A DNA stretch of 64,000 nt from Absidia repens (lineage: Eukaryota > Mucoromycota > Mucoromycetes > Mucorales > Cunninghamellaceae): positions 1-64,000 of the forward strand of contig MCGE01000051.1 in the NCBI GenBank assembly GCA_002105175.1, given 5' to 3'. Below, one piece after another: positions 45,361-58,205 of this stretch; within the stretch, counting starts at the first letter, position 1; each line of letters begins with the position of its first letter. The notes under the pieces are model-generated. The model searched no databases, was not told the origin of the DNA, and saw nothing but the letters and a program-made list of their open reading frames with translations. The position numbers and the translations under genes are program-made.

Positions 45361-48300
45361 CTACTTTTTGACCGGGGACTGCCCATCTAATTCTTCTTCT
45401 GGTGCTCGTTTCAAGGTGTTTGTTGATTCCGCTGTCGTGGAGGTAGCTGTGGATGTTGTATCATTGGATTGCGTCACAGGTACTTCTACAGATACGGATG
45501 ATGGAGAAGCTGTCAATGCTGCTTTGTTCGTATCAGGTTGAGCTACTTTCGTCGTTGACGATGATGATGGTATACGTTCCTGAAGCTGTTGCTGAAGCTC
45601 TGTCACCTGCTTTTTCAATTTCTCGTTTTTATTATTCGCCATTGATTGCATCGCCTTCATTCTTCCAATTTCTACTTGAAGATTCGCTGTTTTAGCAGCC
45701 TCGTCTGTTTTTGTTGCCAATTGTTGCTTCAGCTGTTCCATTTCGGTCTTGAGTGATTCCACTTGTTCTTTCAATTCCGTGCTTTCCTTTTGCAATGGCT
45801 CCAAACTTGTTGTGAGAGTATTCTATTATGTAATTGATTGTCGAAAAAGTTGGTATAAATTGTTTTCTTATATTTTCAATCAATATACCTTTTCTGCCGA
45901 TAGCTGTCTAGCCCGTAAAAGTAAGCCATGATACTTGGTCTATCAAGAGTATAATGAGTAATGGCCATTTTTTGTGGAACGTTCAGTTTTCTGTACTTAC
46001 TACAAGCGCGTTGTGATCTTCTTTATGTTTGTTCAACGCTTCTTCCATTTCCTTCATTTTTTCGGAGTTGTCTGGTTCTTGTTTGTTTTGCTGTATGGCT
46101 GATTGTCCTTTTTGATGTTCATCCAATTGTTCTTTTTGCGTTTTCACCTATATATATATATGAAGGTCAATGTATTTAACCACAGACATATTTGTTTTTA
46201 CTTACAGTTGCTTCAAGATCAGCAGCCTTCTTTTTGAATTCCAAAGCTAATTTACTACGTTGGACATACTATAAAAATAAAAGCATTGATAAGTATCTGA
46301 GAGTTCACTTTTTCAACCTGCAAATTGACCTAGCATACCATCTCATTTGTTTTCTTGAGTTGTTCTTCGGTTCGACTAGCTTTCGTGAGTACTTCTTGGT
46401 GTTGCTTTTCCATCGAACTGAGAGCTGTGATCTTTTCATTTAGTTGAGTCTTTGCAGTTTCCATTTCTGTCTTGAGGCGATCAAGTTCTTGAGGATCTTG
46501 CTTCTATAGTAGTCCAGTAAAACAAACAAACAAGCAAAGTTATGAGAGTGAATACGGAGATGTCACCCAAAACATACGACGCATAATAAACCCCCCCCTT
46601 ACGTTTTGTTTGGACAGCAAATTGGCGTTATTGGCAGACCAGTCTTCTTGCTTGGCTTGCAAGGTTTTCACTAATTCCCTTGATTCTTTCAGTTCTTGTT
46701 CCAATCGTCGAGTTTTCACTAGCAACGATCAACGAGTTAATTTTTTTCTTCTTCTTCAATCACTTTAAGCGTTTCCAGTACTTACGTGTAAGAGGTTCCA
46801 GTTCAGTTTCCTTTGTTGCAACCAGTGATTCCAATTCGGTGATGCGTTTCTCAAATTGTTCCAGCTGATTACGCAAAACGGCATTGTTTTCCTTGTAGAG
46901 CGAGGCTTCGTTTGATGCATTCTTGACTTGTTGAACTTGTTTTTTGGTGGTATCCTCCTTTTCAGTGCGCATGTTATCCAAGAGCGACCTCATTGTTGAT
47001 AGTTGTTGTTGCGTGAATTCGAGATCAGATTCTACGCGGGTCGCACGTTGTTGAATTTCAGTGTATCTGGCTTGCCACACATCTCTTTCACGTCGTAGAG
47101 AGGCATTCATATCCTGAGCCTGTTGTGTAGCGCTTTCGACAAGAGTAGTGATTGCTTCGGGGTCCACAGAGTCAGATGATGATTTCAATTGATTGAGCTT
47201 GATGACCAATTCCTGAATTTTGGCAGACAAAGGCTCTTGCTGTTTCTGAGATTCGTCCAGCCTAAAAACATAACATGATGAGTACTTGACTTCTAATTGC
47301 TTTTTCACTCATTTTTTATTTTTTTTTTATTTTGTACCTCGTTTTCATTTCGTTTTGAGCACTTTCCCATTGTTCCTTTTGGCCCTTATGCAATGATTCA
47401 GCTGATTCGAGTCGTTCCTTGGCTTCTTGAACTTGAGCTTCCGAAGCAGAGATGTTGACGTTCAATTGCTGTATTTCAGCACGCAGCGTGGTAATAATTT
47501 CAGCATCTTGTGCACGGCCAGAGACTTCATCTTGATAACGTTGTTCCGCTTGCTGTTGTTGTTGAACGCTGTCGGTAAGTTCGGTTTCCAGCACAGAGAT
47601 TCGAGTTGATAAAGTTGTACTTTTCGCTTCCCATTGTTCGTTTTCCAGAGCGGCCTTTGCGTTTGTTGAATCCAATTGTTGCTGACAGGATGCATGCAAT
47701 GCCTTGACTTCCTTCTGTTCAGTTAGTACCTTCTCCAGTTCCACTTGCAAATTGTCCACCTTCGTATTGCTTGCCGCCAGATCGCTAGAGAGTTTATCAA
47801 TGCGGATTTGGGATTCCTCGGTAAATTTGTTGTAGTTCTGAGTGATGATATCTGTTGTTGAGTCAGCATTCGCCAGTCGTTCCTTCAAGTCAAAGAGTTC
47901 CTTTTTCAAAGACACCACCAAATCATTTGCTTCGGCCAGCTGTTTGACTTGTCCACATATCGGGTCGTCAGATCCGTTCTTCTCAGTAGTTCCAGGTGTA
48001 TCTGAGCCTTCAGTAGTTGTATCTTGAGTGTTTTGAGTGATTTCAGTCAACTTCGCTTGGACAACAATTCGTTCTTGGTTCGCATCACTCAGTTTCTTTT
48101 CCAGATCCAAATATTCCGCCTTCATTTGCTTCAATTCATCATTTGTAGTTTGGTATTTGCGTTTCCAATCTTGACTATCGGTGGTTGTAAATTCACTCAG
48201 TTGCTTTTCTTTTGTCGCCAATGTGTTACGGAGATTTTGCAATTCCCTGGATAGGTGTTCATTGTCCTGATTGATTTTTTCGATTAGTTTGGTAGTACCA

Positions 48301-51104
48301 GTTGCTGAAGTTCCCATGTTTTCGTTCATATCTTGAAGTAACGCCGCCATGTGTGTCCGATGGTTCGTCAATTCCTTGTTTTCCAACAATAAGCGCTGAT
48401 AGCTATTGTCGCTAGCCTTGAGTTGTGCTGATGTGGATTGGTTATCATGGCGCAAATTTTCGATGCTTCGATTGAGGGTCAGGATTTCATCATTGAGAGT
48501 GAGAATACGACTTTCCAGTTCACCAACGTGTCCTTCTCGTGTTGTGGCGCGCTTTCGAAGTTCTTCAATTTCGTTTTGTCGAGATGATGATACTTGCACC
48601 AAACCAATATTGCGTTGCTTGAGTTGATTGATTTCCAATAATGACTGATTGTACTTTTTCCCAGCATCCACAGCTTCCGTCCTGGTTTTACTGATTTCTT
48701 GTCGCAGTTCTTGCATTTCCAACACCACTTCTTGCCGATAAGCTTCAGTTTCAGTCACCAAATCCTGGTATTTCTGTTCAATTGGGTCGTGTTGTTCTTG
48801 TGTTTCTCCAGTAATTGATGGGACAATGGAGTCACGATTTGATTCAGGTACTTCCTTGAGCAGTCGATCCCTTTCAGAGACTGCCATGGATAATCTAATT
48901 GAGTAAGATATATAATAATTAGAACATATCGATATAATATATTTTGACCGCCCACTATCATCATTCATATCACAGGCATCATCATTACCTTAATTCCAAA
49001 GTTTTCAGTTTTTCATTTTGGTCACGAATAAGGGTTGTAGATTTTGCAGAAGTGTCGGTGAGAAGATCATTGGCATCCTTGGCTGACATGGCATATGTAT
49101 CGGCTTCAGTAATTTTTTCTTCCAGCTGAGTAGAGAGATGGCGAATTTCAACCATGAGTTCCTGATTCCGTTGCTGCAAATCTGATATGTTGTTGAATAT
49201 CGTTTTCTGGTGACCGAGAGGAAGTGGTGTTTGTGCATTTTCAATCGAGTCATTCTTTGGTTGTATTTCACTCGGCAAAGACCCATGCTGCGATTCAATG
49301 TGCTGTAAAAGATAGCGAAGTTGGTATGAAGTGTCATTCAATGAGGTGCTGAGATCTTGTTTGGTGTTCTCCAATGTGTCGATAGTGTTTTTCAATTGAG
49401 ATATCTACATAAAGCACAAAATTAGTTTACAATGATGTAATGGGTCGCATTGTCTGTCGTTTTCTAACCTCTACTAACCTGATGTGCACTAGAGATCTTG
49501 AGTTTTGTATAGTCATCACTGATGGAAGATTGAGATGCTCTTTCAGTACGCAGTCGCTCCACTTCTGATTCCAATTGATTGTGATATTGCTGTTGATCGT
49601 CCTTTTCCCGCACAAGCTGTCTGTTCACTGTCGTAAGTTCATTGTTGATAGCTGTAAGTCGGGTAGTAGTGTCCTGAAGTTGGAAGAAGTCACCATAAAT
49701 ATCATCCCAATGTTTTCCAGTGTTTTCATACTGCTTCATCAATTTCAGGAGGTTGCCTGACGCACCGGAAGATGTAAGGGTGGAGGAACTATTTGACGAG
49801 GTAGTGCCGCTATCCGATGAAGTAGAATTTCCAAATAACTGATCGAGACTATTGCGCGACGCCTGTAATCTTTCCAATGCATCATTGAGTTGAGTTTTCA
49901 GTGTCTTATTGTCGTCTTCGAGTTGAGCTTGGTTGGTAGTTGCTTTTTGCTGTGTTTGTTCCACTTCTGCTGTAAAATTGGCAATCCTTTCTTCAGCTTC
50001 CAATCGTTGTTTTTCATACACTTCGATCAGTTCTTTGTGGTTCTTCATGATGGTCGCCTGACTAGCTTCAAGCTGTTGACATCGCTCTTCAGCAGCCTTT
50101 GCCCGTTCGTTAGCACATTGGATGTCGTTCTTGCTGGCGGTTAAATCGTGCTGAAGAGTCTGTACAGTTGCAGATAGAGAGTCCCGTTCTTTTTCCATGC
50201 CGCTTTTTTGAGTCAATAGCAGTTCCCGATCCTGTCGCTGTAAAACACACATGCGTATTAGTGTCATATCCTATGTCACTCGTTCACAATATACCATATT
50301 TACCTTGGATTCGCTTTGCAGCTTGAGTTCGTCCTCAGCCACTAGCAGAGACTGCCGAACACCTTCTTCGTTCTTTATCGATTTCTTGAGCTTTATTTGT
50401 AGATCATTGACTTGTAGCTATGAATGATAAGAAGTCAGTCCATACAGCATAATTTACTACTATATTGATATACTTTTAATTACCTTCAAAGATTCATTTA
50501 GATAGTGTTTAGTGTCAATTTCTGTTTGGAGCTTGATAATCTTCAGATAGGATTCTTTTTTGTCTTGAGAAATAGTCGCATTTTCAGCTATACACAATAA
50601 GATACAAAACGAGAAGAAGAGGTTAGAGGTCGAGAGCGAGAGAAGTGTGGGTCATTTGAGGTTGAAATAGCTTACAGCGAAGAAGTGCGAGAGATTGACG
50701 AAGGTCACTAACCAGAGTCGCTGATTCTTGTTTGGTATTGGTGATATCTTCCATCTTGTTGTCCGTGGTATCCTTGGTTTGTTGAACTAAGCTTCGCAAA
50801 CGTTCAAGTTCTTGACCTAATAGGAATATTAAAACAAAATATATGTGTAAGCAAGGTTTTTATGACAATATTGTGAGGAGACTTACGGTTTTCATTGTCT
50901 TGTTTGGCTAATTCAGTATATCGTAAGTTGAGAGTGTTGTAATCCAATGACTCCGCTTCAGGCGAAGGATCTATTTTATAGAGTATATCAGTTAGTTTGA
51001 TCGAAAAACTATTTTATTCATCAGTCCTTTACTGTTTGATTCGAGTTACCTATTGGCAGAGTCTCTGTCTGTGGCTGTTCAGAGGATTCCGTATTATTTT
51101 CCAT
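45361..51104 (-). CDS. MLP1: Large coiled-coil nucleoporin, Mlp1/TPR-like
   Basis: About 15 exons on the minus strand give roughly 1600 residues. The start is MENNTESSEQPQTETLPI, joined in phase to DPSPEAESLDYNTLNLRYTE. Nearly the whole protein is heptad-rich coiled coil (for example RAKAAEERCQQLEASQATI, WDDIYGDFFQLQDTTTRLT, LTNHRTHMAALLQDMNENM). It ends in a short non-coiled Ser/Thr/Glu tail with PEEELDGQSPVKK. Overall length, the long coil and the small acidic tail fit Mlp1/Nup211/TPR. These line the nuclear basket and act in mRNA quality control and chromatin anchoring. It is shorter than yeast Mlp1 (about 1875 residues). Another giant coiled-coil protein, such as a golgin or motor-associated scaffold, remains possible because the motifs are weak. 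Confidence 0.62.
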
Positions 51105-52017
51105 GTCTTGTGGAAGGACGTCAAGAGAAAAAAGGGAAAATTGCAGAAAAGCACGTCGTGACTTGATCAACCGGAATTCATTCGCCGCCCAGGCATAATC
51201 AATTTGCTCGACCTGGAAAGATCAAAAAAAAAAAAAAAGAGACAGGGGAAAAATTATTATGAGACAGTATAGAGATAGTCAGAGGTGTGGAGTCTCATAG
51301 CTCTATGGATTTGATATGTGGATGGGGCAAACCGTACCTATGCCTATGTTACCATGGTTTTATATTTCAGGCTGCTTGAGAAGCTATATAATTTTGGTGC
51401 AGAGTCTGCGCGAACTGAACACAAAACGTTAATCAGAGCAGTTATGAAAATGACGCTCGACGTCTTCTGTGTAAGTTATATACTACTATACTGTAGAATA
51501 CAGCAACTGATTGTTATATAAAAATTTTGCTTATAAAGGAAAAAGGATACTTTGTCTCAAATGATCATGTTCAGTGTATCTATGGTTGAAGAGATGGTGA
51601 CAAAAGCAGATTATGAGCAGTTCGAAAAAGTGAATGTTGTTTCAATAAAAAAGAGCTGCTTGGGGTCACTAATAAATCACAGTATATATGGAAGACTTGT
51701 CTAGGATTAGCACACTTTAGTTTCGTCTATCTTATTTTTGTATTTTCTCCCAGACAAAAAAACACTTTCGGTACATATTTTTTCTCCGCAAGTTGCATAA
51801 AGCAATTATACTTTGACAGTATCAATTGCAGAAGAGAGAGCCTATTGTATTATGTGGGCCCTTTGAGAAGACGGCAGTAAAATTCGAAAATAAAGGTATA
51901 AAAAGGAGTTGTATGTTTTATTAGTTAAAAATAATAATAGTAATAATAATAGTGCTAGGTATCTACAGTAAACTAAGGACGAGGTGTGTGTCGTGCAAAC
52001 TAATCATATATCAATCG
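51105..52017. promoter_or_regulatory. Promoter side of the Mlp1/TPR-like gene
   Basis: The stretch carries the upstream region of the large coiled-coil gene and the 3' flank of the next minus-strand gene. A TTTTATT at about 51916 is AATAAA on the minus strand, suitable for that gene. No further gene was recognised; an ORF at 51318-51521 lacks features. Confidence 0.4.
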
Positions 52018-52676
52018 TTATTGCTGCTGCCGGAAGACCTTCTGCACCATTTCGTTCCTAGAAAGAGATAAGTTTGACAATTCATTCACATAAATAATTA
52101 ATGGATCATATATAAATAGATGCATAAGTCATTTACCTATTTTTGAAGTTGAATATCATTTCCATCAAACCGTCCACATTCCGCACTGGTTGTAGACTTT
52201 CTATTGCTTCGTTTCTAAAATAAAGGAGTAGGAAGTAAATCACTGATTTTTTGGCAGCCTCGAGGAAGAAGGAAAAGCATGAAATATTCTTACGTTTGCG
52301 GGGCGGAGACGCCTTCGACAATAAGATTGAGTAACCCAGTAGCACTTTGGTCAAACTGATCGTTCATCGTACTTTGTTCCAGCCGTGAGTTCAGTACTTG
52401 GAAGTCTGGACTATAGCTTTCTACTTTCGGCTCGTCACCACCATCCGCGGCTTCCAAGCCATAGTCCACGACAATAAGTTTGTCCTTGGGAATATCTGGA
52501 AACGACTCATCTTCAAATACATAGTGTAAAATAGGGTGTTTGTAAGTGTTATGAATCTGATCCCGAATGACCACCAATTGGGGGATAGTAAAAGGTGGTG
52601 TCGAAGAAGACGAGGGAATGTGCTGCTGTTGAGGTTGTTTCAGTGTTTGAGAATTTGGTCGACTTGATGTTGTCAT
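52018..52676 (-). CDS. Conserved-looking protein of unknown function, about 165 residues
   Basis: Three exons in descending order (52676-52294, about 52215-52138, and a last exon ending 52018) close in phase. The start is MTTSSRPNSQTLKQPQQQ. A middle block, PFTIPQLVVIRDQIHNTYKH with PILHYVFEDESFPDIPKDK and LIVVDYGLEAADGG, looks folded. The last exons give NVDGLMEMIFNFKNRNEMV and end KVFRQQQ. No family was recognised. It shares a 267-bp divergent promoter with the next gene. Confidence 0.6.
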
Positions 52677-52943
52677 CTGACATAGAAAGGCACAAATATA
52701 CAAAAGAAGTGTGTGGGAAGTGCGAAAGAAAAGGAAACCCCAGTTTGTGATTTCATGTGTTACCAAGCGGGATTTGAAAACCCAAGCATATATTTTTTCT
52801 GAAGATATAAAAAATTTTAAGAGTTTTTTCCCAATTTTTCCTTTCTCTATCTTATCTTTTCCTTTCACTTATAAAACCCCCTCCATTCAAACTATTATTT
52901 TCATTACTTATCTTCTTCACTTCCTTTACACTATTATATTCTT
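52677..52943. promoter_or_regulatory. Short divergent promoter
   Basis: Only 267 bp separate the two divergent start codons. The right half is TC-rich (CTTTCTCTATCTTATCTTTT and following), typical of the leader side in this window. A bidirectional promoter is likely. Confidence 0.5.
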
Positions 52944-53813
52944 ATGCTCTTTTTAAAAAATAACATCAAGACACTGTCTCGTGCAAGATGCAACAGCTTT
53001 ACTCGCACCGCGGCTTTACTCACGTCACCTGTCAAACGATCATTCACCTCCTCAATGATCAACAAAAAGGACTACTCTGGCAACAACCAAGATCGAACTG
53101 CCACCTGTCAAAAAAAGGAGGTTATTGACGATGATACACAAGACCCTTTTGTTGCCAAAGCACCACCACCTTCAAATTCTGGACTCAGCCTTTCTTTTAT
53201 GCCGGTGGTCATCATCCCGCAAACTGAATTTGCTCATAGCACCTTCTTTTCACAGCACCGACCTTTACTTGGGCTTGCCAACGACAAGGAAACGTCGTTT
53301 TTCGCAAACCAGTCTAGTGATGTAAATGGTAAGATTCCTATTATATTGACACCTTTTTTTATTTTTTTCCTATCGTATTCACTTTTTACTTTATACTTTA
53401 TAGTGGATGAACAAATCGCCAATTACATGGCCAACCTTCAACCTTTTGAAGTCCCAGCTCCGCCTGGAGCAACACAACAAGACGAAGATTATACCATGAG
53501 GAATGATAACAGCAACCATGATCCTGTTGAAATGGAAGAAAACTACTACCTGGAACAACTACCAATGTATTATATGCCTGAAAGTGACGAACTCGTGGAA
53601 TACTTGTCAGATTTGCAAGAACGACTTTTGCGACAAAGCGCCTTTGACCATATCACTTCTCCTGACACACTAGGTAGAATAAGACGACGACAAGTAACCG
53701 CCTCATCTACGCAGCAACAAGAATTTGGATCGCCTTCATTTTCTTCATCAATACCATCAAGATATCAGAAACGACATAGACAAGGATTATATCGTCATCG
53801 TTGGAACAAATAG
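52944..53813 (+). CDS. Protein of unknown function with possible mitochondrial presequence
   Basis: Two exons joined over an intron of about 75 nt (GTAAGATTCC near 53328 to TTATAG near 53402) give about 265 residues. The N-terminus MLFLKNNIKTLSRARCNSFT is rich in basic, Ser and Thr residues without acids, like a mitochondrial targeting peptide. A central part contains LSFMPVVIIPQTEFAHSTFF. The second exon is acidic (EMEENYYLEQLPMYYMPESD), and the C-terminus is basic (RYQKRHRQGLYRHRWNK). No domain was recognised. The frame would read through the intron without a stop, but the intron signals are canonical and the intronic peptide is a hydrophobic low-complexity run. AATAAA follows at 53955-53960. 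Confidence 0.6.
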   Translation: MLFLKNNIKTLSRARCNSFTRTAALLTSPVKRSFTSSMINKKDYSGNNQDRTATCQKKEVIDDDTQDPFVAKAPPPSNSGLSLSFMPVVIIPQTEFAHSTFFSQHRPLLGLANDKETSFFANQSSDVNGKIPIILTPFFIFFLSYSLFTLYFIVDEQIANYMANLQPFEVPAPPGATQQDEDYTMRNDNSNHDPVEMEENYYLEQLPMYYMPESDELVEYLSDLQERLLRQSAFDHITSPDTLGRIRRRQVTASSTQQQEFGSPSFSSSIPSRYQKRHRQGLYRHRWNK

Positions 53814-54639
53814 ACTGTCTCTTGCTTTTAGTTCAGTTCAGTTTTGTTTTTATTACTAATATTTTATACCTGTATATTACCTTCTTTATCTTCGCTGTTT
53901 ATATTTTACTTTATACATTGTATTATTTTACTTTTACTTTGACTTGCCTCTTTAAATAAAAATTTATTGCAATTTTGCACTTTGAATATTTTTGTATATT
54001 GGGTTTGCGGTCTCACAGTACCTTTATTATTTAACGCTTGCCACTGATCACATCATATCGTTATTACTTATCTCAGTATTGTTTATTCAATAAAAGAACG
54101 CAATCTTTTCAATTCGTTTATGGTCGTTTTTTTTTTTTTTTTTGTGACATTTAAAGACCTATATGAGAATGTATAAATTAGCGTTAGCTAAAATCTGTAT
54201 TATCATTATGTCATTGAGAGGACAAAAGATCATTCTAAGAAAGATCATTGTCGGCATAATGTGCCTCATCAGCTCATCACAGAAAGATGATTGGTACAAT
54301 ATTTTTACCCAGATTACGTATTCTAAATCAGCGTTGTCGTCCAGTAAAAAATTGGGACATCAAGGGAAACTGCCCATCAAAAAACGGAAAATACTTTCAA
54401 ATCAATGTGAAGCAATGGGTTGGGCTTCTTTCAAGGGTCAGGAAACTGCCAGAGTCAAGAAAAATATCAAAAAAAAAAAAACATTCTCACACTTTTTAAA
54501 AAAGATGATCTACTGGGTGTAAGATCATTGGACACCCACGTTTCATCATTTCGTGCCTTTATGGGAGGTCCTTTACGGCACTCGTTGGGCTGGCGATGTC
54601 GTCTTTATATTATATCGCGCGCAATGAAAATGGAAAACT
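53814..54639. other. 3' flank and gene-poor stretch
   Basis: AATAAA at 53955-53960 is a good signal for the preceding gene, and a second lies near 54090. A T-run lies at 54126-54143. Around 54345-54430 an open segment (DIKGNCPSKNGKYFQINVKQ) may be a remnant or chance. No gene is called. Confidence 0.4.
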
Positions 54640-55518
54640 AACTATATGCAGTGAGGTCATAATATGTTATAGGAAAGACTATCTGCGCGGATAGCCTTGC
54701 CGTATTGATATGATATTCTGGCATAGTATCGTAAGCTGACATTCAGACGCTGGGTCTCTGGGCAAAGACAGCAATCGACATGGCTGAGTCAAAAGAAGGT
54801 GTTTGATAGGGAATTCACAAACTAGAAACAGTTTTTGGTATATAATAAATCAGATAATTGTTGATAAAAAAAAAAGCAATATTTTATTTTAAGGAATATG
54901 GTATATACTAAACTAAGTGCATTGGGTTCATTGCGACAAAAAATATACTTTAAGTAACATGAATGAAACTGTAAGGAGTTCTGAAAAATAATCTACAGCA
55001 ACCTAAAGATACGACTATAAAAATAAATATAGTACATTACACAAGGCAGATAAGGCAGATAAGGCATGAGAGAGGTTAAATGGCATATACGTTATTGAAA
55101 CAGAATGATAGTCAGCAGCAATCTAAAGAGAAGATGGTAAAAAAGGGATCTTTTAAACAAAACATGAGAGAGACTAATGGAACAGATTTATTTGAGATAA
55201 ATAAAAAGAGACATATTTTATTCAGATATAAATACAAACTATGGGCAAACTAACACTATACTAAGCTAATGAAGGCACCAAAAAGCTAACTAATGGTGTT
55301 CTCAGATCCTAGATCCAAAATGAAAGGGTTTCCCAATGCATCTTGTAATCCCTGAGTTGAAAACCCTTCTAATCTAGTCCTGACACTAATATATGTTCAC
55401 CATAGCCTCAATGAAGCTGAATGGTGAAGAAAAAAAAAAAAAAAAAAAAGAAAGGAAGAGAATAAGGGACGTGAAAAATGAAAAAATGGGAGAAAATAGA
55501 AAATCACGCGAGCGGGGA
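54640..55518 (-). mobile_element. Dispersed repeat family R1, copy 6
   Basis: The right end is degraded to ATCACGCGAGCGGGGA (55502-55517), so CACGTG has become CACGCG. Inward lie an A-run of about 20 nt, the conserved block (AATGAAAGGGTTTCCCAATG, CTTGTAATCCCTGAGTTGAA, CTAATCTAGTCCTGACACTA) and CATATTTTATTCAGATA at about 55211-55227 (AATAAA on the minus strand). The left part aligns with copies 3-5 (GATAGGGAATTCACAAACTA). Confidence 0.75.
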
Positions 55519-57349
55519 TGGAAATATTCTCTGTGGTTACAGTTTATCAACTTTAAATTGAGACGAAGGTAAAATAAATTAAGACGGTGGTGTATAATAA
55601 AATTGGGATAGATGTTGGAGTACTATGTGAACCAATAACAGAAACGATCATCAGCATATTAGCATGAAATTTCATGGGAATTTTCAGCTAAAAATATATT
55701 GTAAATGAGTTCGTTCCAGTATCTATCATTCGTGTTTCTACTAGAACCACATGATTTGGAATCACCTACATACATAGTAGCTAATGTAAATTCCTGGGGA
55801 GAGGTTTGTAGATGCCCATCCCAATTTTTAGATGCATCTCAATTATTTACTTATTTCAGAGCGTCTAAAAATAAACCCGTCTACGTTTTAATTTTATTCT
55901 GCATCGTCCCAAAAATCATAACAGGCGTCTCCAAAATATGTAAATGTCATCATAATTTTCAGTTTCCATCGTCACCATGAAAAATTACACATTGTCTCAA
56001 TTGAAACTTGAACACTGTAGCTTTTTTAAGCGATTTTCTTTTGGTCCACCTCGAAATAGGGAAGTTTCCTTTTTTGGCCCACATATCGTTTTAGAACATC
56101 AGCAGCAAGGTGGCTTTACTTTTTTTACAGCAACTGCCACGATTCTATATCAGAGTTATGATGACCGTCTCTTCCCTGTACAGTACTGTAGCCAACATTG
56201 ACAACATCATGACTGCGGCTTCTACATATGATATGGATGTAAAGCACACCTCAGCATTCAGAATATGTTGCAAAGTGTCTCTTTTTTCATGTTCTCTTTA
56301 CAGTCAACATAGAACAAACTGGGCCAGTTTAGTTTTTTTATTCACAGTAAAATAGTTTATCCTTTTTATAATATAGTAGTTGGGCTATTTAGCTTGCCTT
56401 CTCGTTATGTTTATTTTACATAAAGACACTTCTACGTCATTAAGCCCATCCTACCCCCTCCTACATACGCACTCCCACATTAATATGTTATATTATAGGT
56501 GATACAGAAATGTCATTAGCATAGACTGCTGTTCAGTTGTCAAAGTCTATTCATTATCTGCGTTGGAATAAAATATCTCTTGTCTCTTTATCATACTATT
56601 ATGATATTCTCGTATACCGTTAAATTGCTTGTTGAGTAACATGTCGTACAATAAGTGTGCCTGTGTCTGTGCCTGTATAAACAAAAAAAAAAAAAAAAAA
56701 AACTGTGTGCATGTACAAAAAAACGAGCCACGTATCATTCGACTTCGATCAACCGTCGTGCTCAGAGTGTAGTGTATTGAGTTTCTAAAACTAAAAGGGA
56801 GGGACGCGATTTCTTGAGTGATATTTAAAATGGCAGTAATGGAGGCATAAAAAATAAATAATAACATATAAAAAGCATAAATGTTAACTACAATAAAAAA
56901 CATCTTCGAGTCCCTCAATTGCTAGATTACGTCTCTGGATGCCTATGACAAAATGGTCTGTGGACAGGAAGTTGGACAAACAAAGAGGTAATCGCTTTTG
57001 TTTATTTGTTGGGAGATGGTAGTAAAAATGAAGAAATATTGGGCTGCCTATGACTAATATACTCTTGGAAGTCATTTGGGATCGCTTTCTCGGCAGATGA
57101 ATGCTTAGCACATATCAAAAATACTCCCTCAATATAATCTTTAGCGGGGCAGAAAGTTATTTTATACCAGTAAAAAAAATATATACTCATGTAACAAATA
57201 CACTTTTACGAAGCTGAACCAGCAATAAGTCCTTTAAACACGGCTACAACATCCAGCCAGCTTTCCAAATAAAAAATATATAGTAATAATACATAAGTAC
57301 ATCACTACAACCATATTGTGATATATATATACATTCATTCGATAAGACA
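55519..57349. other. Gene-poor stretch between two repeat copies
   Basis: No gene was recognised. ORFs here are AT-rich and featureless. A region near 56345-56390 (CACAGTAAAATAGTTTATCC) weakly resembles the GTAGAATA clusters seen beside copies 2 and 3. An A-run lies at 56682-56702. Confidence 0.4.
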
Positions 57350-57672
57350 ATAAAACGTATAAACGGATTGATAGTAAAAAAAAAAAAAACCAGTAGGACA
57401 TATTTTATTCACTATGAGCGTCTAACACTAAGCTAAGCAACTGACATTATTCTGAAATGAAGGCTAATCTAACGGTGGCAATAAAACCTACATCCAAAAT
57501 GAAAGGGTTTCCCCATGATGTTTGTATTGCATTTTTCAAAACGCCCCTGATTCAAGTTCTAACACTAATCCAAGATTACTGGCAACTTCATTGAAGCTTT
57601 AACGGAAAAAAAAGAAAGAGTAAAAAAAGGGGGAGAGCGAAAAATAAAAAAAAATAGAAGATCATGGGGGTC
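57350..57672 (-). mobile_element. Dispersed repeat family R1, copy 7, short and most diverged
   Basis: The conserved block is recognisable by CCAAAATGAAAGGGTTTCCC (about 57494-57513) and CTAACACTAATCCAAGATTA. The A-rich tract and GGGGGAGAGCGAAAAATAAA match other copies. The end is ATCATGGGGGTCGGAGTGCA, so the CACGTG is lost. CATATTTTATTCACTATG at about 57399-57416 keeps AATAAA on the minus strand. Confidence 0.65.
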
Positions 57673-57823
57673 GGAGTGCAAATGAGCCGCCACCTGTCTT
57701 TTTTCTCACATCCAAAAAAGATGGGAAGCGCTGACCACAACAGTTGCACCTAATGGGTGACTCACCATCTAATCAGAACCTACAAAACTTGATACGCAGT
57801 AAATCTATTATTTTGAAAAGCTC

Positions 57824-58174
57824 GTGTGGTGTACAGGAGCATTTATTCTTAGTGCACAAAAAAAAAATTATGCAAAGCACAAACTCACCCTGTATGGATT
57901 TGGCGACACTTTTTTTTTTTGGATCAGGCGGAACTTAATTTCAACCTTTAAACACAATTATGTGACACCATATGCGAACAAAGCAAGCGTCTTCATTGAG
58001 GACGGACGGACCAACTTTCAACTGCCTTTGAAACGAAATAGGGCTATACTATCGGAATACATACGACAACACGAACAAGTATGACGGATAATTTGATGCA
58101 CTGGATATTTTAATTTATCTTACGTTAGGTTTGGGTTTGGAAAGTACAGTATACTTGGTCTGATCTTGATGAAA

Positions 58175-58205
<31 letters not shown>

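Noticed and set aside
53328..53403. Read-through of the short intron in the gene at 52944-53813
   Set aside because: The frame stays open, but GTAAGATTCC and TTATAG signals and the hydrophobic AT-rich peptide fit an intron better.
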